Below the pieces are notes generated by a model. It was not told where the DNA came from and did no database searches. It was given only the letters and a program-made list of their open reading frames with translations. Shown in pieces: positions 22,133 to 33,071 of a stretch of 64,000 nt of DNA. Source of the DNA: Aaosphaeria pasadenensis (taxonomy: Eukaryota; Ascomycota; Dothideomycetes; Pleosporales); assembly GCA_022813625.1 (NCBI GenBank), contig JAKLMB010000032.1:372001-436000 (forward strand), read 5' to 3'. The position numbers and the translations under genes were made by a program. How positions within the stretch are numbered: position 1 is the stretch's first letter; each line of letters opens with the position of its first letter.

Positions 22133-24568
22133 ATGCCCAAAGCACGCTCTACTTGCACGCGGTGTAGCCAACGTCGGCAAAAGTGCAATAGGGAGACGCC
22201 CTGCTCAAGGTAGGTAGAAACATGATCAGAATTCAGATGAGGCATGTGAATTCGAAGGAGACGCTGACCCTGTGCCCCCAGATGCGTGAAGAACAATGAG
22301 GCACACCTCTGCACCACAGAGTGGCGCCATGGATACGATCCAAGTGTCCATCGCAAGTACCCAAGGAAGAGTACACCTTCTGTTTCGGGATCTGCTACAG
22401 GCAATAATGAATCTGATATGCTTGACCCAGTTGGTCAGGATCTGCCAATCAATCCCATCAACGATCAGGGTGTAGCGGCCCATAACCGACTCCAGTCCAC
22501 CGTTGACCGGACTCGTCTGCATCCCCACTCCACAAGTTCTAATCAATCTCAAGATGTCACACCAGCACCTGCTGAGAACATTGACTTCATTACCTTTGGA
22601 AGATCGGAATTCACGGACATAAGCATCGCGTCACTACTCACCTCTAAAGGTTCATATGTTCGACATAAGGCACTGATGGAACAGGCTTTGGGCCAAGATC
22701 AGGGCCCCGGCAAACAAGCTGATGTAGATGGACTGGTTGGAGGATTCTCTCCAGCCGCTCGGGCAGTTGAGGCATATCACATCCAGTCATTAGTACCTGC
22801 TAAAGAGCAGGTGCTGCAAATGGTCAAGTATCATGAGGATTATATGTATGTTCCCTTAGCTGTACTGTGTACATGCACTCCCGTGCCTGGTAGTCATCAG
22901 TCCACTGGTGGTCGAAACGCTGTACATGATATACCAGTGACGACTTGTGATTCTAACGTTTGTCTGTAGGCTCTACTGGACCGGCGGGATCTACCACGGC
23001 CCCAACTTCTATAAGAGTGTACTTGCTGCATACGGACAGTCAAACACGATGAATCTCTCAAGCCTAGATTGGCGATGGACGGCTTTACTTTTCTCTATCA
23101 TGACATCTACTATCATTGCATGTCCAGATAGAATATCCGCTACATGGGGCTATCCTTCCCATGAGAAGCTTCGGCTGGCGAAACAGTGGGGTAATGCTAC
23201 CATTGCGTGCCTCAATCTGGGCGATTATGCCTCGAAACATCACATCTATTCTGTACAAGCAATCATTAACATGCATTGCTCGGAGCATCTCATCGGAGCA
23301 ACGAAGGAGTGGGCAGTCTATCAAAGCGGTGCCGTCACCATCGCGAGAGGACTGAATCTGCACAGGTATGTCGAATGGATTTTACTAGAGTATAAGTTCT
23401 GATCCGCCTAGACTTGGCCCGCATCCCGATGATAACAAACGCAACTTGACGCCAGAGCAGAAGGAATCACTATTGCAACGCGAAATGGGTCGCCGGATCT
23501 GGTGTTCGCTCGTGTCTCAGGATTGGATATGCTCAACCTCGCAAGGCTATTACACCATTCAGCAGAAGCACTTTACGTCGACAAACCCGAGGCATTACAA
23601 CGACGACACTATGGAGCCTATCATGAACGGTGATCCCCCTGTCCCGACTCATGTTAATGTCATGCTGAACGAAGTGTCTCGTGTCATCATTCAGCACCAA
23701 GATGATATGCTTGCGGCGCCGGATCAAGCAAGCCGATACAGGGTTGTTCTAGAGTACGATGGCAAATTGAGGGCCTTGCTCACTGGCCAGACTCCCTATT
23801 CAATCTCGAGACGCACACCGATAAAGCCGACGTGGCCCAAATGGGTCGCCTGGGCCAGGAGGCTTCACCGTGCATCCATTAGCCACAAGCTGATCATGGT
23901 TCACCAAGCCTTCCTGAACCCGAGCTTCAAATCACCACAATATACATATTCGCGCTGGGCATGTGCTACAGCTGCGAAGCAAGTCATCGAAGAGATGACA
24001 GTCGAACGTGACCCTGAAGAGCCACAGTGGTGGGTTGAACACGTACGTCCAAGTGCCTAGAGATTCATTCCCCATGCTAACTGGTGTTTAGGCATTCGTA
24101 GTGACAGCTGGTATATGTCTGGCTCTCGACGTCTTCCACCGACCTGACACCGATTCTGAAGTCGGAGATTATCTGTCTTGGGTCGAGAGGGCCAGCAAGA
24201 GCCTAGAGCAATGGCCGAACAGCTCCGTGGCCGTCCATGGCATTCGCCTCTTGACATCTCTCGTACAGGAGTACCACAAGAAAACCGAAGCATCTAGGCC
24301 CCATCGTCCGGCCTCAAATTCATATCAGCCCTTGCCTCACGTCGTACCGTCTGCACCCGTTCAACCAGTGGCCACCGAATCGGCACAAATGCCGACGCCT
24401 GATACTGAAGGCAGTTTACCCACCGATGGTTGGGCGATACCTTCCGTCACGGACATCGACATGGAAGGGTTCGAGGACCTCATGGACACGCTGCCTCTTG
24501 AGGCCGGCATAGACAACAATCTGTTCTTCGAAAGCATGCAGTCTCTGACGAACACTTATGCTTTGTAA
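22133..24568 (+). CDS. Zn(II)2Cys6 fungal transcription factor
   Basis: Exons 22133-22209, 22282-22845, 22970-23365, 23412-24042, 24092-24568; 714 residues. The binuclear zinc cluster is at the very N-terminus: Cys8, Cys11, Cys18, Cys24, Cys27 and Cys35 in C-X2-C-X6-C-X5-C-X2-C-X7-C spacing, with intron 1 splitting the cluster before Cys27, a common place in this family. The middle region (about 220-450) is the fungal-specific transcription factor domain, with the motif EMGRRIWCSLVSQDW. The acidic C-terminus (DIDMEGFEDLMDTLPLEAGID) could be an activation region. It acts in the nucleus on CGG-type sites. Neighbours do not form an evident pathway, so its targets remain unknown. Confidence 0.92.
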
Positions 24569-25300
24569 CCATCACACCAGGTTGTGCAGATTCCTCCTGA
24601 CTTCCTCGGTCCGTCCAGGCATTGGACAAGATGAGGACCATGCTTTAACATCTCCACTAAACGTACATACCAGCGAGGACTCTATGATCAGTATCGGCGA
24701 CACTTCCACTATGGTCATTTGATGATCCCCCACAAGTGGTAATGAGAGACGAATATTACTCCCAGAGAGGAAACACCGTCAACACTGAAAGAGTCCTGAT
24801 ATTCTCAAGCGCCACAACGCCTACAAACCGTCGAATATTACACCGGAAGAGCCAACACCAATCGCTGAATCCGCTTGTATATGCTCTGTACTTGTATACT
24901 ATGTAATCGTTCCAGATTGGACTTCCTCACACCGGTCACGTCGTTATTTGTTTGTCATAAAGTGTATAACAGTGTACATTAGTTAGAAACGAAATGTAAT
25001 GAAACCAACATAATGATTTAAGACTTAAGCCACCGACTACAAGTCCTCTATGTGAAAAATGCAACCTCAGTGTTCCTTGAACAAATGTTGTGTCTGCGCG
25101 ACACCACGTGACTTCGCGATAGTTCGCAAGAAACGAAAAAAAACGGGCTTGCACCTCCGATCCGCCGCGGGGAGATTCTCCCGCGTTCTCCACCTCCTCC
25201 ACTCCTGGCGCGAAACTCTCGACCATGAAAGAACATCCGACACGATCGCATGAACCGATTACCGCCGCACCTGGCCTGAGAATGCCAAGCGAATGCCAGG
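24569..25300. other. Intergenic, RRN9 promoter
   Basis: About 730 bp. Contains a CACGTG at 25105-25110 and an upstream ORF at 25225-25320 that overlaps the RRN9 start codon. No other gene recognised. Confidence 0.5.
25105..25110. promoter_or_regulatory. E-box CACGTG upstream of RRN9
   Basis: CACGTG core in CCACGTGAC, 191 bp before the RRN9 ATG. Possible bHLH factor site; inference only. Confidence 0.35.
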
Positions 25301-25320
25301 ATGTCCTTATTCGGCGGTGA
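25225..25320 (+). promoter_or_regulatory. Upstream ORF overlapping the RRN9 start
   Basis: ATG in a favourable GACCATGA context opens 31 codons and ends with TGA 20 nt inside RRN9 in another frame. If transcription starts upstream of 25225, it would lower RRN9 translation. The 5' end of the transcript is not known. Confidence 0.4.
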
Positions 25321-27367
25321 TACCTCGAGGTCCGCTTCACCATACGAAAGCTCCAGATCCGAATCTCTGCTACCGCCAGAGTCGTCGCCGCCGCCGCCGC
25401 ATCGAGTAGTGCTGTCCCCGCCTAGCGGCCAGACGTCGCAGCAAGAGCGGCAGCAAGATGCGCAGTACGATCCCACGCTGTACTCGAATACCTTCGCGGA
25501 CGAGATAGGCGACGATCTAGAGGATCTGGACTACGAGGATGACGATAACGAACGCAATGATCACAGCGATGACGACAGCGACGACGACAACGAAAGTCAC
25601 AGAGTCCAACGGCGGAACCGGTTCAAGGGAAACCCGTCGACGTGGAGGAAGCACACGGAAGACGCGAGACAGATAGCAGCGTCGTTGGATAGAATCCAAG
25701 CGGCGGACCTATCGGCACATCTTTACAACGCGCATGCACTCAAGTCATGGGCGAGGTTGCCAGATCACCGTCTCAAGGATGTGAAGGAATGGCACCAGAA
25801 AGAATCGTGGATCAAGAAGGGGAAGGCATTGGAATTCACAGATGCGGCTGGAGAGAGGCAGACTGAGGTCGTTCCTAGGAAGCGATGGACCGCTTGGCCT
25901 CTGGCACCGCATAGGACTGACGAGAGTTTCAATCGTGCAGGGTTAGGGCTAGAGCAGGATGACTCGGGTGCTGCGGCTGGAGATGAACTCAGAGAGGAGA
26001 TGCTCGCGACATTCCTGCGAATTGCTAAAGAGAACTGGGTCCGCAGGAATCAAGCGCACCTATCGTCCATGGCGGACACTGCTGAGAGTGGTCCCAGCAA
26101 GCTTTCCAATCGGTTGAAGAGACTGCGATCGGAGGAATCGATGGCTACTGAAGCGTACGATACTGCAGCTACGGACTCGGACGTTGAGATGCCTGATAAC
26201 AACATCCCCCAAGACGACAAGGACCGCATCGAAGGCGACCCAGACACGGCGACAGCAACAGCGAGCGGCAACAGACGTCGTGGTCCAAAGCAACAACAAC
26301 GGTCCGTCCGCGCAGCCATACTAGCCGACGACGATAAAGCCCGTCGGCTGCTCAACCCGACCATCAACTCCACGCTGACCCGCTTAGACGGCGTCGCCGC
26401 GGCAATTCGCCGCTCACGAATGAACCACTTCGGAAGAGGAGCCTACTCAGACACATCCGGCAGCGAATTCACCTCGGACGCAGAGTCCACAGCCGCAGAG
26501 TCAGACCGACGACGATCATCAAGCCGGACGAGATCGAAATCAATTACGAAACCAAACAACCCACGCTCGCAGAAGAAGTTCCCTCGAAAAGAAGCCGCAA
26601 CCAACGACTCCCCCTCCCCCTCCTCCTCCTCCGCCGCCGCCGCCTCTGACACCGAACAAACCCGTTCCCACCCTCCCACTGACCTAGAATCCAAGGAGCG
26701 CACACCATGCACCACCAAACCCCCCTACCACCGCGCCCACCGCGGCAGCAGCACCGAGTCCTCCCTCCCACCGAGCGGCGGCGACGCCCCCTCAGGAGGC
26801 CAAGCAGGCCTCATGGACTGGAGCGAAGTCCTCGCCACGGCATCGATGACCGGGGGTTGGCCCGCCGGCGCCCTGTCCCGCACCGCGCAGCGCTGCGCCG
26901 CCCTCTTCGGAGAAAACATGTCCTTCCGCGTCTTCGACGAAGGCCTCCCGGCGTCAAAACCCTTGCCTCCGCCTGTACACTACACGCCCTCGACCATCGC
27001 CGCAGCGGATATGATCGCAGCCGTGGAGGCGCAGACACCGGCTAGGCGTCCGTACTTCGAGCCTGGGACCCTGCGGTGCCCGCATGTTGACTGTCGCGCA
27101 CACGAGAAGGATCACGATATCCCGTATCGTGTTGTTGAACACGTGAAGAGGGCCCACGGGTATGATCCGAGGACGAACGACTCGGACAACGAAGATAGGA
27201 AGGTTGGTGGGGTGCATAAGGATGGATTTTTGCAGCCCATCACGCTAAAGAGGGGATGGTTGAGTTCAGGGAAGGCGAAGGCTAAGGATGGTGCCGAGGA
27301 GGCTTCTGTGAGGCGAACAAGGAGTGGAGGTGGGAGTGGAAAAGCGGAGGCCGAGACAGAGAACTGA
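25301..27367 (+). CDS. RRN9: RNA polymerase I-specific transcription initiation factor Rrn9
   Basis: Single exon, 688 residues. After an acidic Asp/Glu-rich N-terminus (about 70-100), the Rrn9 domain lies near residues 105-205, recognised by AADLSAHLYNAHALKSWARL and the following VPRKRWTAWPL. The middle is disordered, with basic and Ser/Arg-rich stretches and several Ser or Pro runs. A second conserved block, MDWSEVLATASMTGGWPAG with RTAQRCAALFGENMSF, precedes a putative C2H2 zinc finger near 592-617 (CPHVDC ... HVKRAH). In yeast Rrn9 belongs to the upstream activation factor that sets up rDNA transcription in the nucleolus. The C-terminal finger is not a feature I know from the yeast protein. 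Identification rests on the two conserved blocks. Gene end lies about 500 bp from the convergent rhodopsin gene. Confidence 0.8.
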   Translation: MSLFGGDTSRSASPYESSRSESLLPPESSPPPPHRVVLSPPSGQTSQQERQQDAQYDPTLYSNTFADEIGDDLEDLDYEDDDNERNDHSDDDSDDDNESHRVQRRNRFKGNPSTWRKHTEDARQIAASLDRIQAADLSAHLYNAHALKSWARLPDHRLKDVKEWHQKESWIKKGKALEFTDAAGERQTEVVPRKRWTAWPLAPHRTDESFNRAGLGLEQDDSGAAAGDELREEMLATFLRIAKENWVRRNQAHLSSMADTAESGPSKLSNRLKRLRSEESMATEAYDTAATDSDVEMPDNNIPQDDKDRIEGDPDTATATASGNRRRGPKQQQRSVRAAILADDDKARRLLNPTINSTLTRLDGVAAAIRRSRMNHFGRGAYSDTSGSEFTSDAESTAAESDRRRSSSRTRSKSITKPNNPRSQKKFPRKEAATNDSPSPSSSSAAAASDTEQTRSHPPTDLESKERTPCTTKPPYHRAHRGSSTESSLPPSGGDAPSGGQAGLMDWSEVLATASMTGGWPAGALSRTAQRCAALFGENMSFRVFDEGLPASKPLPPPVHYTPSTIAAADMIAAVEAQTPARRPYFEPGTLRCPHVDCRAHEKDHDIPYRVVEHVKRAHGYDPRTNDSDNEDRKVGGVHKDGFLQPITLKRGWLSSGKAKAKDGAEEASVRRTRSGGGSGKAEAETEN

Positions 27368-27865
27368 GGTTGGGAGCTAAGCTTTAAGAGATGCTGCTGC
27401 TGCTGCTGAATGACGGTGTTGGCCGGGAAACTTACAACGAACAGGTTGATAGATTCATCAAGGTCATTGACTTTTACACGATTACACAACAATTTCATGA
27501 AAGAGGATGAGAGTTCAATGTCTGCTGTACAGCTTTTTCTGGCATTACTACTTCATATATATGGTGTGAATTACAACCATGGGATCATCGACAGCTCGAG
27601 TACATTCTCCTACGCTACTGTCGCTTTGACATGGTCCCCGGACCAAGTAACAATTAAGTACCAAGATATGCACAAACGCCTTGCCTTGGGAGTATAGTGA
27701 TGGATGGAATAATCAGAGAGGGAAGGAATGCGACAATCATCACTTTTTCTCATCATCTTTGAGGTTCATTCAATTTAGGCCGAGCTTCATCGATTGCGAG
27801 GATATGCACTCCAGGAGGGTTGACTAACCCCTGCATCGCTTCTTGACAAATATTGAGCGTGGTAT
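27368..27865. other. Intergenic, convergent
   Basis: 3' flanks of RRN9 and the rhodopsin gene, with a short CTG repeat at 27392-27407. Nothing else recognised. Confidence 0.5.
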
Positions 27866-28938
27866 TTAGGCACCATCGTCATCACCAAGACGAAGAGCAC
27901 CCTCGCGGCTAAGGCCGTGAGCCCAGAAGCCACCAAGTTCGACATTGGTCTCAGGAATCTTAGCGTGGGTGATGAGGAGCCAAAGGCCAAAGATGGGCTT
28001 GGCCAGGATGTCGAGTACGGCGTAGGCGATGATCTCGCCGTCAACGGAGAGGGTGCGGGCACCGTCAGCAAAGCCCCAAACACTACATCGGATGGTTAGT
28101 CTCGTGACAATGATGGAAAGCAATGTACATGGCACTCACATAGGGTAGGCAGTCCAGACAAGGATGGTGAAGCCACCGATGGCAAAGAAGAATTTGGCGA
28201 CTTCGTTGCTCTTCGCGGCGGCTTGAGCACGGCCGTTGACAACAAGGTGCCAGATGACGACCAAGTAGGCGATGCAGGCAATGGTGTACCAGCCCCACTT
28301 CTGGGGAGTACCTTCCGAACCGAAGGCAGCGAAGAGACCAGTGAGGATCATGATGACATCGGCAACGATGGCCATGAGGATGTGGCCACCGTTGAGACCA
28401 GCGAGCAAGCTGAGGTCAAGCAAGAGAAGAGGAGTGGTTAGGGCCCAATCGATGTAACGGGCATAGAAGACCTGGCGGTGGACCTCGGTCGTGGTGTCTG
28501 GGACATGCTCGTGGGAGTGACGGATCTTGATGACATTGAAGGAAGTTCCGTGGCCAGTTGCCATGGCGAAGTAGGAGATGGCGGCGAAGATGGTAATGAG
28601 AGTGGTGACGACATGGTAGAGGCGTTTAGACTGGGGGAAGACACTGTTAGAAGACGGTTGCTTCTCGAGGAAGAGAACGGGGAGAAGCAGAGGGAGGAAG
28701 GAGAAGATTGGAGTGAACGTACGACGGGGACTCTCCAGGACCAGCCGGCGAAGACAGCAGAAGAGATGACCATGATGACGAAGACTACCCAGAGAGTAGT
28801 CTTGCCATTGTGGTGAGCCTCCTGGATCTCGGGGACATCTGGTAGAACGGAAGGGATCGGAGCTACATGTGTAGGCACAGCGGTGGGGATGAGATGGGCG
28901 CTGGTCTTCTTGAGGATCTCGGCGGGATCGATGATCAT
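27866..28938 (-). CDS. Microbial rhodopsin, Leptosphaeria-type light-driven proton pump
   Basis: Exons on the minus strand 28723-28938, 28140-28630 and 27866-28082; introns of 92 and 57 bp; 307 residues with seven hydrophobic helices. All residues needed for proton pumping in bacteriorhodopsin are present: Arg130, proton acceptor Asp133 and donor Asp144 in helix C (YARYIDWALTTPLLLLDL), Asp260 and the retinal Schiff-base Lys264 in helix G (VLDILAKPIFG). The N-terminus with THVAPIPSVLPD and the loop FGSEGTPQKWGWYTIACIAY match the Leptosphaeria rhodopsin group rather than the Neurospora NOP-1 group, where the donor position is Glu. It should move protons out across the plasma membrane in green light using retinal. 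No carotenoid genes are next to it, unlike the Fusarium carO cluster. Confidence 0.95.
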
Positions 28939-29126
28939 GATGGCGGTGCGGTGGGGGAGTGTATTGACGGTTGTATCAGAGGTTTAATTAAACAAGAAGA
29001 AAAAGTAGTGAACAAACTGGGAGTGAGGGAGTAATGGGGAAGTGGGCGGATGAGCAAGCTTTAAAGAGGAGGAGTAGTAGAGAGTAAAAGGGCAAGCACA
29101 AGGCAGCAGAAGTACCATGAGGAAGG

Positions 29127-29135
29127 TACGGAGTA
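29127..29135 (+). repeat. TACGGAGTA 9-mer
   Basis: One of ten intergenic copies; 189 bp upstream of the rhodopsin start codon. Confidence 0.7.
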
Positions 29136-29187
29136 GTCATGCATTCATTCATATGCACAATTGGGGGTTACCATCGCCATCGCCATT

Positions 29188-29572
29188 GCCAATCGCCAAT
29201 GACGGCCTGCATCGCTCCTGCCGCAACCTCCCAGGCGGGGTTAGCCAACCATTGTTTATGGATGACCTCATGGATATGTATGCGACCTTTCCCATTCTGT
29301 ACTAGTCACGTTTTGGGGAGGGGGAAAGACCCAACCTCCAGCCTTCCACACATACACAACATTCTTCCACGCGGCCATTATTCTCTCCGACCAACGGATT
29401 TCATCGGGTTCCTTTTTCGTGCTTGTGTTTGGGATTTAAACTGACGATTGTAATTGCCATGGTTATATAACTAGAAATGATGAAAATGATGGGTTGTTGT
29501 GCTGCGGATACTCGTAGTTGATTGCTGCTGTTACGAAGTAGTGTGCATGTGGGGAGACGATTGGCGATTGGC
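29188..29572. repeat. 13-bp inverted repeat rich in CCAAT
   Basis: GCCAATCGCCAAT at 29188-29200 recurs inverted at 29560-29572, 359 bp apart, each arm within further CATCGCC/GGCGATG units. Upstream of the rhodopsin gene. CCAAT is the site of the HAP complex; function here is inference. Confidence 0.5.
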
Positions 29573-30219
29573 GATGGGGGATGGAGATGGAGATGGAATG
29601 CATCGGCCCATGGCATTTTCCCAGAATCCCATCATCAGATGTGTACGTACTCTCGTATTGTATGTCCTCATCTGACTCCCCCGCTATAGTCAAGCTTAAG
29701 CGCGCCAATCATTTATCCTCATTCCACCCGATTCCAGGCCCTCAATGATCCGTGCAATCCAAGTTCCATCCAAGTTCCAAGTTCCAGAGTCCTTGAGCGG
29801 ATTCTTGTCGTGCCATTAAACTACGTCAATCCCAAAAATTGAAATACTCGCCGGTGTCTGTTGCCGTGGTAGAAGCGCTTATGAGGGGTTCGAGACACAC
29901 CCTGCACGTGACTCATCTCGAGCTCTCGAAACGGTAACTGAATTGCTATATAGGAACTAAGGAGCTCGTGTTCAACCTGAGTTGTATTCGAACATGTACT
30001 CCACTGGCTATCATTGTCTTCCACTCTCATCATCCTTGTGCTTCTCTATCAAACATCCGCAAAAACCAACTCGTAGTAGATCTTCGGACCTCAACAAAGC
30101 ACTTTCAGAAGTCCTCCAGCGTGATGAAACGACGAAACAGGACACTCATATCAATCTCTCTAGCACCACCGAATCTAAATCTATTCGTTTCGACTGCCTG
30201 TATTCTACCCCTCTATATA

Positions 30220-31115
30220 TCACTTCTTCCTCATAACAACTAATAAATGATCTGCCGAGTTCCTACACTCCATTCTATCAGCGCTCCTCATCACAACATC
30301 CACCCATGTCCTGCGTTCCCCATCCGTCAACTTCGCCAACTCCTTCGCCCCACCAAATCCCAGAAACCCTTCACAACTGACCACCCTCTCAACTTCTACT
30401 TTTCCTTCCACACCTCTCAAATCTTCATCCAAATTCTCCGGATACATATGATACATATCCATATTCGTATTGCGCTCGTACTTCCCATGCTCCAAGTAGC
30501 GCGAATAGAACGCCCACTCGTTCGCCAGGCGCTCAGGCTCCCGGCGCGCAACGTCCCGCAGATGTGCATATACGGTCACAAAGGCGGCCAGAATGTAGCC
30601 GCCGGGCTTTGCTAACTCGATGCAATTCTCTAAAGCTTGTGTCCTGTCAACGTAGGAGGGAAGATGGTACATCGGTCCTAAGCAAAGCACGATATCGAAC
30701 CCGGAGCAGGACGCCGACAGCGTCGGATGCGATGCAATGTCCAGCGCATTGGCGTGAATGAAGCCGTCGAGCTCCACGCCGCTTTGCTTGGCCTTTGTGC
30801 GAGCTAATTCGAGGTTCCCGGATGAGAGATCTGATAGCATGACTGTGTGTCCGGATCTTGCGAGATCGATTGCTTATATTCGAGTTAGCCACTTGGTCCA
30901 ACTTTCTGGATTGGAAGAAGGAATGAGAAGGTACCATAGCGCCCTGGTCCTCCGCCCACATCCAAAAACCTCCCTTTCTTGAGTCCCAGCTTCTCGGCGC
31001 AAGATTGGATAACATGCTTCGTGACCTCGAATTCTAAGAACCCATCATCTAGACGGCGGTTTTCAACATCGGAGTGCGCATCGTACCATTTCTCTGTGCG
31101 GCTCTTTGCAGACAT
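30220..31115 (-). CDS. SAM-dependent methyltransferase (class I)
   Basis: Exons on the minus strand 30935-31115 and 30220-30872, 62-bp intron, 277 residues. The intron falls inside motif I; splicing yields FLDVGGGPGRYAIDLA, the SAM-binding loop (about residues 50-66), followed by the acidic second strand VMLSDLSSGNLELAR and the core helix LGPMYHLPSYVDRTQALENC preceding PGGYILAAFV. No signal peptide or membrane segment, so a cytosolic small-molecule methyltransferase resembling the UbiE/Methyltransf_11 group is likely. The substrate cannot be inferred and no biosynthetic genes adjoin it; the nearest neighbours are the rhodopsin and the zinc transporter. Confidence 0.85.
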
Positions 31116-33071
31116 TTTCTTGATCTAGTCTTCTTTTCTGACTGTTCGGGTTATGTCTGCTGTTTACTGTGAGTTGTACTCTCTGGAGCTTCATGAAGTT
31201 AATATAGTGCTCGTCGCTGGCTTGGTCAGCGCTTGAGGTTGAGGCATTTTAGTTGTGAAGGGACGAATCGGAAGAGTGGAGGAGGTTTCTGCGAGGAACC
31301 ATAAGATATCCTCTCCCGAAGAAGACCATACTTTTTCTCTCTCCCTCGTCGAATTCAAACGTCGTGCCATCTCATATCCCAAGACCAGGCTCACAAGCAA
31401 TTTCAGATGCAACTATACCACCAACTGGTGTCTTCAACGTCCGACAGTTGCACAAATGCAGCGTTAACCGAGGCTGTTGTGACTGGCTGCTGGGACATCG
31501 CGTCGATGCACACAAGCCTGCGTGACAAGACTTATACCTGCCTGTACTGGATTGGTGCACACTACAGAGAATGTACACACGAGTAGTATGTGTAGGTATG
31601 TACTAATGTCCTCGGCGATACAATCCTCCGGATGCCGTTACCATCTGACTGTTCTCCGCATCTCCTCATAACCGCAACCATAATAAGCCTTCTCAAGCCG
31701 CTACCATCAATACATAATTACCCTCTTACTACTCGTACTCACTACTCGTACTTGAATCATCCACAGCCAACCGCCACTCAGTATACACAACATGGCCCTA
31801 CCTCCTGGTCTGGTGGTCTAAATGCTACATGGAGAGAACATGTACTTCCCCCAAGGTCAATTCAGGCCTGCATCTGTGGAGTGAGCGAAGGTTGAAGTGT
31901 ATGTCGATAACCGCTTTGTAGGACTGGCACGCGTCATGGGGTGATCAAACGCAGTCACCAGTGACCACTGTCCCCTGCTACAGTCGAGCATCGTGTTATG
32001 TTTCATTGAACCGACTAGGCCTCCCCTCACTACGTACGCCATAATGGAACTCGATCGAGGCCAATGAAGAGCTGTCGGCACGGAATAAGAATACTTGTAC
32101 GGAGTACGGAGTACTCGTGCTCGTACTTGGTAGCAGTCTGTTGGGTTCAATAAGCGGGCTCGCTTTGGGTTAGCGTCCTGCTGACATTCATGCTGAGCAC
32201 CGCATCATGATTGGCCACAACCGCTACGATACCTAACGACTTTGGGTCCTCAAGACGGTCTCTCTATGGTGGACTCCCTATCCATAAACCCGACAATATT
32301 GGACACGACCACCTTATCAACATTATTCCAGGCAAGAAGCGGTTGCACGCTCCGTTCTTGTCTGTCAACCTCTGTGACAGGTATAGCGCAATCCGGACTG
32401 GCGATGGAATGGGGCTTTCTATTTCCGGACACATCCTCTCGTCTGATGGACTGTGCCCTTCCGGTGGACTACCACAGTTACTCGCACAGTGTTACACCAA
32501 CCATCATTTGCAATAACCAATGGCTTCAACTTCGTCCTCTTCATCGTCTTTCCCTCCTGATCATTGCAAAATGCACATATAATAGTGAGGAGATTGCCAA
32601 TTCCAACGGATAACCGGAAATACGTGCTCACCACCACACATCAGCGAACCGGGCTTGCCATCACGGTGCTCGTTCTAACCAAAACTAGCGAAGCTCCAAC
32701 GACCGAGATTTCCTCCACCAACACGCAATTGCTGCTTGTCAGGCCTGTTGAATCTTGTCAAGAACAAATTTATATGCACAATCGCCCTAACAAGCTCATC
32801 CAAGTAAAGCTTATCCATCATAGTACTCCTCTCGGCGCCATAAGAACCCATCGAACAGCTCCCAGGTTCGCCCGCCAGCTCGGTACCACCTCAGACTACA
32901 TCTACCCAGTCCATTGTCACTCTTCGGGCCCAGATAAGCTCGTGTCCAAAGGGTTTCCGACCCCTCACGAGCCCACGGAACTTCCATTGGGACACTTCCA
33001 TCAATTTTTCCATTCAGTCTTCTCTCTTTATCCATCACTTTCACTTGTCATTCCTTCCTATCAGCAAGAGA
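31116..33071. other. Intergenic, about 2 kb, divergent promoters
   Basis: Upstream regions of the methyltransferase and the ZIP transporter. Contains two overlapping TACGGAGTA copies at 32098-32113 and an imperfect direct repeat of ACTACTCGTACT near 31728-31753. The 185-codon frame at 32564-33121 runs into the ZIP gene and looks non-coding. Confidence 0.5.
32098..32113 (+). repeat. Two overlapping TACGGAGTA 9-mers
   Basis: TACGGAGTACGGAGTA: two copies sharing a TA. Mid-intergenic, about 960 bp upstream of the ZIP gene. Confidence 0.8.

Larger units (their letters stand above)
28939..30219. other. Intergenic, rhodopsin upstream region
   Basis: About 1.3 kb. Holds one TACGGAGTA (29127-29135) and a 13-bp inverted repeat of GCCAATCGCCAAT at 29188-29200 and 29560-29572, rich in CCAAT boxes. 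No gene recognised. Confidence 0.5.

Noticed and set aside
22133..24568. Zn2Cys6 factor as local regulator of the MFS carrier and Fat1-like gene
   Set aside because: Proximity only; no repeated CGG-type sites noticed in their promoters.
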